NCBI GenBank assembly: GCA_937894805.1
Contig: CALAYR010000167.1
Span: 1-10,328 of the forward strand
Length of the DNA stretch: 10,328 nucleotides
Direction: 5' to 3'
Origin: an uncultured Acidimicrobiaceae bacterium
GTDB taxonomy: Bacteria; Actinomycetota; Acidimicrobiia; Acidimicrobiales; RAAP-2
The translations under genes were made by a program, and so were the position numbers. Shown in pieces: positions 1 to 6,141 of this stretch. The notes below the pieces were generated by a model. It was not told the origin of the DNA. It made no database searches and saw nothing but the letters and a program-made list of their open reading frames with translations. Position 1 is the stretch's first letter, and every line of letters starts with the position of its first letter.

Positions 1-673
1 TGTGGACACAGGTCCCGAGCTCGGGGAACCAGAGCGTCATGGAGTCATCGGCATCGCTGGGTGCGTGGTAGGCCTCGACACGTAGGCCGGCGATAGTCGT
101 CGTTGAACCGTCGGCCAAGGTGTGCGTGACGGGGATGTGCCCAGGAGTAAAGGGTGCGTGAGCAGGGTTGCGATAGTAAAAACCCAGACCGATGTTGACT
201 GTGGCGTCGGGTCCCTCGAGCGGCATCATCATGGCGAACTGTTCAACGAGTCCGCGGACGTAGGCCGGTGAGATTTCGGAGGAGGTGCGAGATCGGTTGA
301 AGGCAATCTTCTCGTGACCATAGATCGGGAGCGGGTTGACGTGGTTGCCCTCTTCCAAAATTGCCTTGGTGCCTTCGATGTAGTGGAAGTGCGTGTAGAT
401 CACGGCCGCAATGGGGCGAGGGGTGTGGATCCGCAGCTCGTGTAGGGCGGCGCGCATCTCTTCGATGGACTCGCCCGAGTCGATGGCGATGATGCCACCG
501 GGTCCTTCAATGAAGGTCTGGTTCGAGAGGCCGTTCCCGACAAACGTCCAGACGCCTGGTCGGACCGCTTCGAAGTTCTTCTTGATGACGTCGTTCTGCG
601 CGGCGTGCTCGTGGTGCGCGCGGGCCCCATTTGGCAGTGTCACGGTGTTGCGTGCATTTGAGTCGATATTCAT
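1..673 (-). CDS. MBL-fold hydrolase, alkylsulfatase-like, C-terminus off the left edge
   Basis: Reading the minus strand from ATG at 673 gives 224 residues with no stop before the window edge, so the C-terminal part is missing. A Shine-Dalgarno GAGGGGG (plus-strand 680-686) lies 6 bases before the start and supports it. The layout follows the SdsA1/BDS1 linear alkylsulfatase type of metallo-beta-lactamase fold: 'VRPGVWTFVGNGLSNQTFIEG' region (residues 38-57), a 'GGIIAIDSGES' strand-turn (59-69), the metal-motif position at 94-101, and 'APSDADDSMTLWFPE' (204-218), which matches the family segment ahead of the AEN-type metal site. The expected THxHxDH is THFHYIEG here. The first two histidines (H95, H97) are kept, but the Asp and third His are replaced by I99 and E100. 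No signal peptide is visible. It is probably co-transcribed with the NPD-like gene 59 bases upstream. The fold assignment is fairly safe; alkyl sulfate hydrolysis is doubtful. Confidence 0.8.
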   Translation of the reverse strand, partial: MNIDSNARNTVTLPNGARAHHEHAAQNDVIKKNFEAVRPGVWTFVGNGLSNQTFIEGPGGIIAIDSGESIEEMRAALHELRIHTPRPIAAVIYTHFHYIEGTKAILEEGNHVNPLPIYGHEKIAFNRSRTSSEISPAYVRGLVEQFAMMMPLEGPDATVNIGLGFYYRNPAHAPFTPGHIPVTHTLADGSTTTIAGLRVEAYHAPSDADDSMTLWFPELGTCVH

Positions 674-732
674 CCGGAGCCCCCTCGGTACCGGACAATG
701 TTCGCATACTTCGCGAAGCCAGGGAGAGTTCC

Positions 733-1668
733 CTAGGCGCCGTACTTGGTGTGCAGGGAGCGCAGTACGTCGTCAAACTCGCGCATCGTGCGGTCCAAAA
801 TGGTGGCCACCGGTTCGACGGCCGTGATGCGTCCCATCACCTGTCCACCGAGGGCGATGGAGGCTTCTAAATCGCCCCCGAAGTAGAGGTCCTTGACGGC
901 ACCAAACTCCATCATGGAAACGGAGTCTTCGTGTTCGAGTCGCGTGGTGCGTTCGGTGCGCAGCGCCCGCAGCGCGGGGCGTGAGAAGCGGTTCAGAAAA
1001 ATGGTGTCCGTCTCGGCGCCCTCCACGATGGCGTTCTTCCAGTTCGCATGAACCGGTGATTCGGCGGCGGCCACCATGCGGGTGCCCATCTGAACGCCCT
1101 CGGCCCCGAGAGCGAAGGCTGCGGCCATGGAGGCCCCGTCGGTTATGCCACCGGCGGCAACCACCGGAACGTCGACGTGGGAGCAGACGAGGGGAAGGAG
1201 CACCATGGTCGAAACATCACGGGGATTCTTGAAGCCACCACCCTCACCGCCTTCCACCACGAGACCATCAACGCCCGCCTCGACGGCCTTGAGGGCCGCA
1301 CTCAAGGTGGGAACGACGTGAAAGACCACGAGGCCCGCTTCTTTGAGGGCCGAGGTGTACTTGGTGGGGTCACCGGCCGACGTGGTTACGAACTTGACGT
1401 TGTTCGCCACGACAAAGTCCACGATGTTGGGGTCGCGCACGAAGGCCTGGGCGATGTTGACGCCGAAGGGCTTGTCGGTGAGCTCACGCATCAGTTCAAT
1501 TTCGCGCTTGACGTTGTCGAGTTCACCCGAAGAGGTCTCAATGATGCCGAGCCCGCCGGCGTTGGAAACGGCACTGGCGAGTGCGCTGCGCGCGATCCAA
1601 CCCATGGGTGCCTGCAGGATTGGTTTTTCAACGCCCAGGAGTTCGGTAATGCGATTGTGGATAGCCAT
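733..1668 (-). CDS. NPD/nitronate monooxygenase-family FMN flavoprotein with altered active site
   Basis: A 311-residue TIM-barrel flavoprotein of the 2-nitropropane dioxygenase/NMO/FabK superfamily. Visible motifs are the N-terminal 'ILQAPMG' (17-23), 'EGGEGGGFK' (139-147), the FMN-phosphate loop 'AAGGITDG' (171-178) and 'GAEGVQMGTR' (188-197), followed by a helical C-terminal part. Length is normal for the family. True nitronate monooxygenases carry a catalytic His in an E-x-x-E-A-G-G-H segment; position 146 is Phe here, so nitronate oxidation is not supported. Other actinobacterial members act in CoA-thioester or steroid-ring metabolism (for example the IpdC type), and FabK is an enoyl-ACP reductase. 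Which role applies cannot be told from sequence alone. The ATG at 1668 has a Shine-Dalgarno GAAGGGG (plus-strand 1674-1680) at 5-base spacing. It is the first gene of a minus-strand pair with the MBL-fold gene and diverges from the amidase. Confidence 0.88.
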   Translation of the reverse strand: MAIHNRITELLGVEKPILQAPMGWIARSALASAVSNAGGLGIIETSSGELDNVKREIELMRELTDKPFGVNIAQAFVRDPNIVDFVVANNVKFVTTSAGDPTKYTSALKEAGLVVFHVVPTLSAALKAVEAGVDGLVVEGGEGGGFKNPRDVSTMVLLPLVCSHVDVPVVAAGGITDGASMAAAFALGAEGVQMGTRMVAAAESPVHANWKNAIVEGAETDTIFLNRFSRPALRALRTERTTRLEHEDSVSMMEFGAVKDLYFGGDLEASIALGGQVMGRITAVEPVATILDRTMREFDDVLRSLHTKYGA

Positions 1669-1693
1669 GGTTGCCCCTTCCGATTGTTGGCGA

Positions 1694-1699
1694 ATCGTA
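1694..1699 (-). promoter_or_regulatory. Predicted -10 box for the minus-strand NPD/MBL unit
   Basis: Read on the minus strand this is TACGAT, matching the actinobacterial TANNNT -10 pattern. It would start transcription near 1687 and leave a leader of about 20 bases that contains the GAAGGGG ribosome site. I see no convincing -35. It overlaps the TACTCC box proposed for the divergent amidase gene. Inference from pattern only. Confidence 0.35.
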
Positions 1700-1703
1700 C
1701 TCC
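1698..1703 (+). promoter_or_regulatory. Possible -10-like box before the amidase start
   Basis: TACTCC lies 8 bases before the ATG at 1712, the same geometry as TACCCT before recC. It lacks the final T of TANNNT, so it is the weakest of the three similar boxes. No good Shine-Dalgarno precedes the ATG, which fits a leaderless transcript. It overlaps the minus-strand -10 by two bases. Confidence 0.25.
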
Positions 1704-1711
1704 GAGCACCG

Positions 1712-2614
1712 ATGAACGAAGAGAACTACCGTGAGTCGATGCATCGTTCCAAGTCGGCCCTGGCATTTTTGGCCGTAATTTTCTTGATCAAAGTTGGCTA
1801 CGTCATCCACCAACGTCAAACGTCACCGATGCCTAGTAATTCAACGTCCACGAGCATCACCGCTCCGCCCTCGAGTACCTCGACGTCACTCTTTACAACG
1901 ACGACCATTCCCTCGGGCGTCATGGCTACGGCCGTTCTCACGTCGCCGACGGAGTCGGGACCCCTCGACGGGAAGATCGTGGTGATCGATCCGGGCCACA
2001 ACGGCGCCAACTGGATGAATCCTTCAATCATCAACCGGCTCGTACCAGACGGCCGAGGCCAAAAGGCCTGCGACACCACGGGCACCGCGACGAACGAGGG
2101 ATACGCCGAAGCGGCTTTTGCCTTCTCGTTGGCCCTTCGCGTTCGCGAGATTCTGCTCGCCAGCGGTGCCGCCGTGCAATTAACGCGGGGCAACAACAGT
2201 TCAGTCGGACCCTGCGTAGACACGCGGGCCGAGATTGGCAATACTGCCCACGGTGACGTGGCCCTCTCGCTCCATGGCGATGGCGGACCGAGTGCCGGTC
2301 ACGGGTTTGCCGTCTTGGTTCCGGTATCGAGTTCAACCAACAGTGCCGTTGTCACCTCGTCTCGCGAATTTGGGCAGCGCTTAGTCAGCTCGTTCACATC
2401 AGTGATGCCCGTGAGCGACTACCTCGGGTCCCAGGGAATCCAACCCCGCAGTGACTTGGCCGGTCTCAATCTCACCAAAATCCCCAAAGTCCTCATTGAG
2501 TGTGGAAATATGCGTAATACCAATGACGCGAGATTGATGAAAGACAGTGCGTGGCAGCAACGTGCCGCTCAACAAATTGCTCAAGCGATCACAAAGTTTC
2601 TAACTGGGGGATAG
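1712..2614 (+). CDS. Membrane-anchored N-acetylmuramoyl-L-alanine amidase (Amidase_3, Rv3717/Ami1-like)
   Basis: A 300-residue zinc amidase expected to cut the bond between MurNAc and L-alanine in peptidoglycan, outside the membrane. A short basic N-terminus leads into a hydrophobic segment (about 15-32; anchor or uncleaved signal). A Ser/Thr/Pro-rich linker (about 38-85) follows, then the Amidase_3 domain (about 88-300). Zinc ligands are visible: H96 in DPGHNG, E133 in GYAEAAF and H188 in SLHGDG; the catalytic Glu is E263 in IECGNMRN. Segments such as GTATNEGY, GPCVDTRAE and PRSDLAGLNL closely resemble mycobacterial Rv3717, and two cysteines (in ACDTT and GPCVD) could form the disulfide known there. 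There is no separate wall-binding domain. The frame stays open upstream to 1343, but that stretch is antisense to the NPD gene, so I chose ATG 1712; ATG 1739 is the alternative. It is coupled to the SGNH gene downstream. Confidence 0.92.
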   Translation: MNEENYRESMHRSKSALAFLAVIFLIKVGYVIHQRQTSPMPSNSTSTSITAPPSSTSTSLFTTTTIPSGVMATAVLTSPTESGPLDGKIVVIDPGHNGANWMNPSIINRLVPDGRGQKACDTTGTATNEGYAEAAFAFSLALRVREILLASGAAVQLTRGNNSSVGPCVDTRAEIGNTAHGDVALSLHGDGGPSAGHGFAVLVPVSSSTNSAVVTSSREFGQRLVSSFTSVMPVSDYLGSQGIQPRSDLAGLNLTKIPKVLIECGNMRNTNDARLMKDSAWQQRAAQQIAQAITKFLTGG

Positions 2615-2616
2615 AT
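2606..2616 (+). promoter_or_regulatory. Ribosome binding site deciding the SGNH hydrolase start
   Basis: GGGGGA at 2606-2611 ends the amidase coding sequence and stands 5 bases before GTG 2617. The amidase stop TAG (2612-2614) lies inside the spacer, so ribosomes ending the amidase are placed to restart on the next gene. This favours GTG 2617 over the ATG at 2551, which would overlap the amidase by 64 bases and bury the signal peptide behind 22 extra residues. Confidence 0.7.
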
Positions 2617-3447
2617 GTGGGACGAGTAGTGCGAGTTTTCATCACGGCCGCTCTAGTCGCCCTCAGCGTTATTACGGTTGCGCCGTCCGCCTCAGTCGAC
2701 GCGGCGACGCCCGCCCCTTCGCGTTGTCTCATGCGACCTGCCCTTCAGATAGCACCAACTAATCCCCCGTCGCCACCGGCCCAACCGAACCACTGCACAA
2801 TTTTGTCGATCGGTGATTCGGTGGGACTGGACTTGGGTATCGGGCTCACTCACGAGTTTGCTAATCAACGAAGCGTCGCCCTTATTTCTCGCGGCGTCGT
2901 TTCCACGGGACTGGTGCACGACTCGTTCTACAACTGGCCCGCTCACCTCACGGACTACTTGAGTCGCTGGCACCCTGACGTCGTCGTTGTCTGCGTGGGC
3001 GCCAACGATCATTCGTCGATCTATACCAACGGTCGTTCGGTGCCGCTGCTCACGTTGCCCTGGCAGGCGGCGTACCAGGCACGCATTCGACAGATTGCCG
3101 ACATCGTTCGCCGCTTCGGAGCTCAGATTGTGTGGGTCGGCGTGCCCGTCTCCAGTACCGGTGGATACCGACAAGCGATGAAGGCCATGAACTCCATCTA
3201 CAAGGGTGTGATGGCCAATTCTCCCGGCGGCTTCTACATCGATACCTGGGATCTCTTTGCCTCATCCACCGGTGCAGTGCGCCCCACGGCCAAAGTGAAT
3301 AATCGAGTCATGCAGGTGCGCAGTTTGGATCTCATTCACTACACCCCAATCGGGTGTGATGTCTTTGCCACCTACGTCATTCGTGCCATGGCCACGAAAT
3401 ACAACGTCATCCTTCGCCCCTCAACCCCGGCGGAAATCACCGGGTAG
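2617..3447 (+). CDS. Secreted SGNH/GDSL-type hydrolase
   Basis: A 276-residue exported esterase-like protein. From GTG 2617 the product starts with MGRVVRVF, a hydrophobic core and a likely signal-peptidase site near VDA-AT (about residue 30). The mature part has the SGNH blocks: S68 in IGDSVG (block I nucleophile), N130 in VGANDH (block III) and D238/H241 in LDLIH (block V dyad). A block II Gly is plausible in the 'SRGVVSTG' segment. The substrate is not evident. Relatives remove or transfer O-acetyl groups on wall glycans or act on lipids, and the coupling to a peptidoglycan amidase makes an envelope polymer the most likely target (inference). There is no C-terminal membrane segment. It starts 2 bases after the amidase stop, so the two are almost certainly one transcript. 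Confidence 0.88.
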   Translation: MGRVVRVFITAALVALSVITVAPSASVDAATPAPSRCLMRPALQIAPTNPPSPPAQPNHCTILSIGDSVGLDLGIGLTHEFANQRSVALISRGVVSTGLVHDSFYNWPAHLTDYLSRWHPDVVVVCVGANDHSSIYTNGRSVPLLTLPWQAAYQARIRQIADIVRRFGAQIVWVGVPVSSTGGYRQAMKAMNSIYKGVMANSPGGFYIDTWDLFASSTGAVRPTAKVNNRVMQVRSLDLIHYTPIGCDVFATYVIRAMATKYNVILRPSTPAEITG

Positions 3448-3468
3448 GACGCGCCATCGAGTGTGGCG

Positions 3469-3474
3469 TACGGT
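3469..3474 (+). promoter_or_regulatory. Possible -10 box before the LigB-type dioxygenase
   Basis: TACGGT matches TANNNT and would start a transcript near 3481, just before the GAGGAG ribosome site. A single hexamer match in a 54-base gap is weak evidence, and the gene may simply be read through from the amidase/SGNH pair. Confidence 0.2.
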
Positions 3475-3490
3475 GGAACGACGGACTATC

Positions 3491-3496
3491 GAGGAG
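3491..3496 (+). promoter_or_regulatory. Shine-Dalgarno deciding the dioxygenase start
   Basis: GAGGAG stands 5 bases before GTG 3502. It rules against the earlier in-frame GTG at 3463, which would add 13 residues not expected before the conserved SYIPALFVGHGSP start of this family. Confidence 0.75.
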
Positions 3497-3501
3497 ACGT
3501 T

Positions 3502-4284
3502 GTGAGCTACATCCCCGCCTTGTTTGTGGGTCACGGCAGTCCGATGAACACGTTGGAGACCAATCGCTTCACCACGGCGTGGAGCGAGATGGCGGTCTCA
3601 TTCCCCAAGCCCCGCGCCATCGTGGCCATTTCGGCCCACTGGTATATCGATCAGACGGCCGTTACCTCCATGGCGCACCCCCGCGTGATTCACGATTTTT
3701 TCGGCTTCCCGCAGGAGCTTTCCGACTTTGCGTATCCGGTGAGTGGCTCCCCGGAGTTGGCTCGCCAGCTGGCCGAGCTCGTCCAGCCCGACGTGGTGGC
3801 CCTCGACGATTCATCGTGGGGCATTGATCACGGCACGTGGTCGGTACTGGCCCACATGTACCCGCAGGCCGATGTGCCCGTTGTGCAGTTAGCGATAGAC
3901 GCCACTCGACCACTCGAATACCACATGGAACTTGGCGCCAAGTTGGCCCCCCTCATGGGTGAGGACGTGTTGATTCTCGCGAGTGGCAACGTGGTGCACA
4001 ACCTCCGACAGATTGCCTGGGATGGCGAGGGCCGCGGCTACGACTGGGCGCAACGTTTTGATGACGAAGCCCACCGACTGATGAGTAACGAGCCCGCCAA
4101 CCTGGGGAATGTGCGGGTGAGCGGTGACTACAACCTCGCGGTACCGACCCCGGACCACTTTTTACCGTTGGCCTACGTCGCGGGTCTCGCGGCCGCTACT
4201 GATTCCTCGGTGTCGACCTTCGCCGAGGGCTGCACGATGGGATCGCTCTCGATGACGAGTTATCGGGTTGATGTGAAGGGCTAA
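3502..4284 (+). CDS. LigB/DODA-type extradiol aromatic ring-opening dioxygenase (YgiD-like)
   Basis: A 260-residue cytoplasmic protein, close to the usual length of the DODA/YgiD family (about 260), which splits catechol rings such as 4,5-DOPA next to the hydroxyls using a non-haem metal. The family landmarks are in order: GHGSPMNTLE (H11), SAHWYIDQTAVTSM (H46), the 'IHDFFGFPQEL' segment, DHGTWSVL (H110), the 'ASGNVVHNLR' segment and PDHFLPLAYVAGLA (H219). H11, H46 and H110 or H219 are the likely metal and acid/base residues. The real substrate is unknown: bacterial members are often annotated only as 4,5-DOPA dioxygenases, and no betalain-like or catechol pathway gene lies nearby. It follows the SGNH hydrolase after 54 bases and could be co-transcribed, although the functions look unrelated. 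A hairpin follows the stop. Confidence 0.9.
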   Translation: MSYIPALFVGHGSPMNTLETNRFTTAWSEMAVSFPKPRAIVAISAHWYIDQTAVTSMAHPRVIHDFFGFPQELSDFAYPVSGSPELARQLAELVQPDVVALDDSSWGIDHGTWSVLAHMYPQADVPVVQLAIDATRPLEYHMELGAKLAPLMGEDVLILASGNVVHNLRQIAWDGEGRGYDWAQRFDDEAHRLMSNEPANLGNVRVSGDYNLAVPTPDHFLPLAYVAGLAAATDSSVSTFAEGCTMGSLSMTSYRVDVKG

Positions 4285-4296
4285 ATCCTTCTGTCT

Positions 4297-4324
4297 GCGG
4301 CGACGAGCTCTTCGGCGTCACCGC
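4297..4324 (+). terminator. Hairpin after the dioxygenase gene, terminator-like but without a T tract
   Basis: GCGGCGACG (4297-4305) pairs with CGTCACCGC (4316-4324) across a 10-base loop, giving 8 GC-rich pairs with one C/A mismatch. It begins 12 bases after the TAA at 4282-4284. No run of T follows (GGAGGC instead), so it is not a classic intrinsic terminator. It could mark a Rho-dependent or processed 3' end separating this group from the ABC-F gene. Confidence 0.4.
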
Positions 4325-4364
4325 GGAGGCACTCACCTAAGTCTTCGTCGCTGCCGGCCGTGGG

Positions 4365-4370
4365 TAGCCT
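4365..4370 (+). promoter_or_regulatory. Predicted -10 box for the ABC-F gene (leaderless)
   Basis: TAGCCT matches TANNNT and ends 9 bases before the TTG start at 4380. Transcription would begin at or within a few bases of the start codon. No Shine-Dalgarno is visible and an in-frame TAG at 4371-4373 blocks any earlier start, so a leaderless mRNA is the simplest reading. No -35 is recognisable. Confidence 0.4.
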
Positions 4371-4379
4371 TAGTACCTC

Positions 4380-6077
4380 TTGGCCATTCTTCTAGATCTT
4401 CAACGTGTCTCATTCGAGGGCTCTGACCGGACCCTGCTACGTGACCTCGGACTCACCATTTCGACTGGTGATCGCATCGGGGTTGTCGGCATCAACGGAG
4501 CGGGGAAGTCGACACTTCTCCGTATTGTGGCCGGCGACCTCGCTCCCGACACCGGCAACATCACTCGCGGTCGAGGCGTCACGGTCGGTTTCTTAGAACA
4601 GATTCCCCACCTACCCGAGGGCACGGTTCGCGAGGCGCTCGGCAGCGGCTGGGAAATCGATGCTGCTCTCGATCGTTTGGGCATGTTGCAGGCCGTCGAT
4701 ACTCAGATCAGTGCTCTCTCGGGTGGTCAGCTCAAGCGCGTGGCTCTGGCTCGCGTCTTTGCCAATCCCGATGACGTCTTGATATTGGACGAACCAACCA
4801 ACCACCTAGACCTCGGGGCCATCGAGTGGCTCGAACAACAGATCAAGGCCTTCAAGGGCGCCATCGTGCTCGTCAGTCACGACCGCTTCTTGCTCGATCA
4901 AGTCACGACCCGCATGTTGGAGATTGATCGCGGTCACACCTACACCCACGCCGGGGGCTACTCCAAGTTGCTCGAGACTCAGGCCGAACGTGAAGAGCAG
5001 GCCGCTTCGGCCGAACAGACGCGTAAGAATTTGGCTCGCCGCGAACTGGCGTGGTTGCGCCGAGGCGTCAAAGCCCGTGCGACGAAACCCCAAGCCCGCA
5101 TCGATGCCGCCCAGCGCCTCCTGCAGGCCACGCCCGAAGCGGCTGCTCGCAGTGGCACGCTGGATTTGGCCGCCGATATGCCGCGACTAGGCAACACCGT
5201 TATTAAGGCGCACAACGTCCACTTCTCCTACGACGAGAAGCGCGAGATCATTCGTGACGTCACGTTGGAACTTGGGCCCGGGGATCGCATTGGGATTGTC
5301 GGACCCAACGGCGCGGGCAAGTCGACCTTTGTCAATCTCTTAGCTCAGAAGACGGAGCCCACGATGGGCACCATGAAGCACGGCCCCACCGTCGCTCTGG
5401 CCTACTTCGATCAACACGGCGATGACTTTGATGGCACGAAGACGGTGCAAGAACTGGTCGCCGGTCCGCGGGGTATTCCCGGCTCGCCGGCCGACGTGGC
5501 ACTCATGAAGCGTTTTTGGTTCACGGGCGCGTTGCCCCAGTCTAAGGCCATTGAACTCTCCGGTGGTGAACGCCGTCGACTACAACTCCTGCTCGCGATG
5601 TCTAAGCGGCCCAACGTCTTAATTTTGGACGAACCGACCAACGACTTGGACCTCGAAACGATTCGTTTGATAGAAGAGTTCCTCGCCGAATGGCCGGGCA
5701 CCCTGATCGTTGTCTCGCACGACCGCGCCTTCCTCAGCCAGACCACCGATCGTCTCTTGGAGGTCCACCTCGACGGCTCCATCGCCGACGTGCCGGGGGG
5801 CATTGACGCGTGGATCGCGAGAGCGGCCGGCGTCATCGACTCGCCGGTGGCCGCCACCACAAGCGCCACGCCGGCCGACTCAGCCTCGAAGAACAAGCTG
5901 CTGCGCGAAGCCGGCAAGGTCGTGGAGCGCATCGAACGCCAAGTGGCCAAGCTGGTCGACAAGATTGCCGCCACGCCGGACTACGAAGAGGCCGGTCGAT
6001 TGACCAAGGACTTAAACGCGCTGCGCCAAGAGCTACACGAGGCCGAAGAGCGCTGGTTGGCAATAAGTGAGTCCTAA
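4380..6077 (+). CDS. ABC-F family ATPase, Uup-like
   Basis: A 565-residue cytosolic protein with two ABC domains and no membrane segment, so a ribosome-associated ABC-F factor and not a transporter. Domain 1: Walker A GINGAGKST (37-45), signature LSGGQ (113-117), Walker B VLILDE (133-138). Domain 2: Walker A GPNGAGKST (308-316), LSGGE (393-397), Walker B VLILDE (413-418). Both Walker B Glu and switch His (SHDR) are present, so both sites look active. The interdomain linker (about 200-255) carries the basic RRELAWLRRGVKAR segment typical of the Uup group. After a flexible Ala/Thr/Ser stretch (about 485-503), a charged C-terminal coiled coil (504-560) resembles the DNA/RNA-binding tail of Uup. 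EttA is less likely because an EttA-type arm is not apparent. Antibiotic resistance cannot be claimed. The TTG start is unusual but forced by the upstream in-frame stop. Confidence 0.92.
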   Translation: MAILLDLQRVSFEGSDRTLLRDLGLTISTGDRIGVVGINGAGKSTLLRIVAGDLAPDTGNITRGRGVTVGFLEQIPHLPEGTVREALGSGWEIDAALDRLGMLQAVDTQISALSGGQLKRVALARVFANPDDVLILDEPTNHLDLGAIEWLEQQIKAFKGAIVLVSHDRFLLDQVTTRMLEIDRGHTYTHAGGYSKLLETQAEREEQAASAEQTRKNLARRELAWLRRGVKARATKPQARIDAAQRLLQATPEAAARSGTLDLAADMPRLGNTVIKAHNVHFSYDEKREIIRDVTLELGPGDRIGIVGPNGAGKSTFVNLLAQKTEPTMGTMKHGPTVALAYFDQHGDDFDGTKTVQELVAGPRGIPGSPADVALMKRFWFTGALPQSKAIELSGGERRRLQLLLAMSKRPNVLILDEPTNDLDLETIRLIEEFLAEWPGTLIVVSHDRAFLSQTTDRLLEVHLDGSIADVPGGIDAWIARAAGVIDSPVAATTSATPADSASKNKLLREAGKVVERIERQVAKLVDKIAATPDYEEAGRLTKDLNALRQELHEAEERWLAISES

Positions 6078-6141
6078 GCCCTAGCGTTACAGCAACGAGA
6101 TTCAGCACCCCCAGCGTGTTGGTTGAAAGAGTGAATACGTA
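6078..6141 (+). other. Spacer between the ABC-F and monooxygenase genes
   Basis: A 64-base gap. It holds one TANNNT match (TAGCGT, 6082-6087) and a weak 6-pair stem (CAGCAC 6103-6108 with GTGTTG 6116-6121, one G-U pair, 7-base loop). A purine run GAAAGAG (6125-6131) about 10 bases before ATG 6142 may be the ribosome site. None is strong enough to call on its own. Confidence 0.3.

Noticed and set aside
14..25. Perfect 12-base palindrome CCCGAGCTCGGG
   Set aside because: It lies inside the MBL-fold coding sequence and encodes the conserved FPELG region; a chance palindrome in GC-rich coding DNA is the simpler explanation.
1343..1711. Upstream in-frame extension of the amidase
   Set aside because: It would be fully antisense to the NPD gene and would place about 120 unrelated residues before the membrane anchor.
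1177..1734. Open plus-strand frame of 185 codons antisense to the NPD gene
   Set aside because: It mirrors a strongly conserved flavoprotein on the other strand, has no recognisable family and no ribosome site; open antisense frames are common in GC-rich genes.
4780..5660. DNA similarity between the two Walker B regions as a possible repeat
   Set aside because: Both encode the obligatory LDEPTN-LDL motif of the two ABC domains, so the likeness comes from protein conservation.
5411..5974. Minus-strand frame of 187 codons inside the ABC-F gene
   Set aside because: It is antisense to the second ABC domain; the Ser/Arg-rich product has no recognisable motif.
4380..6077. ABC-F gene as an antibiotic-resistance determinant
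   Set aside because: The linker and C-terminal coiled coil point to the housekeeping Uup-like group, and there is no regulatory leader peptide or resistance context.
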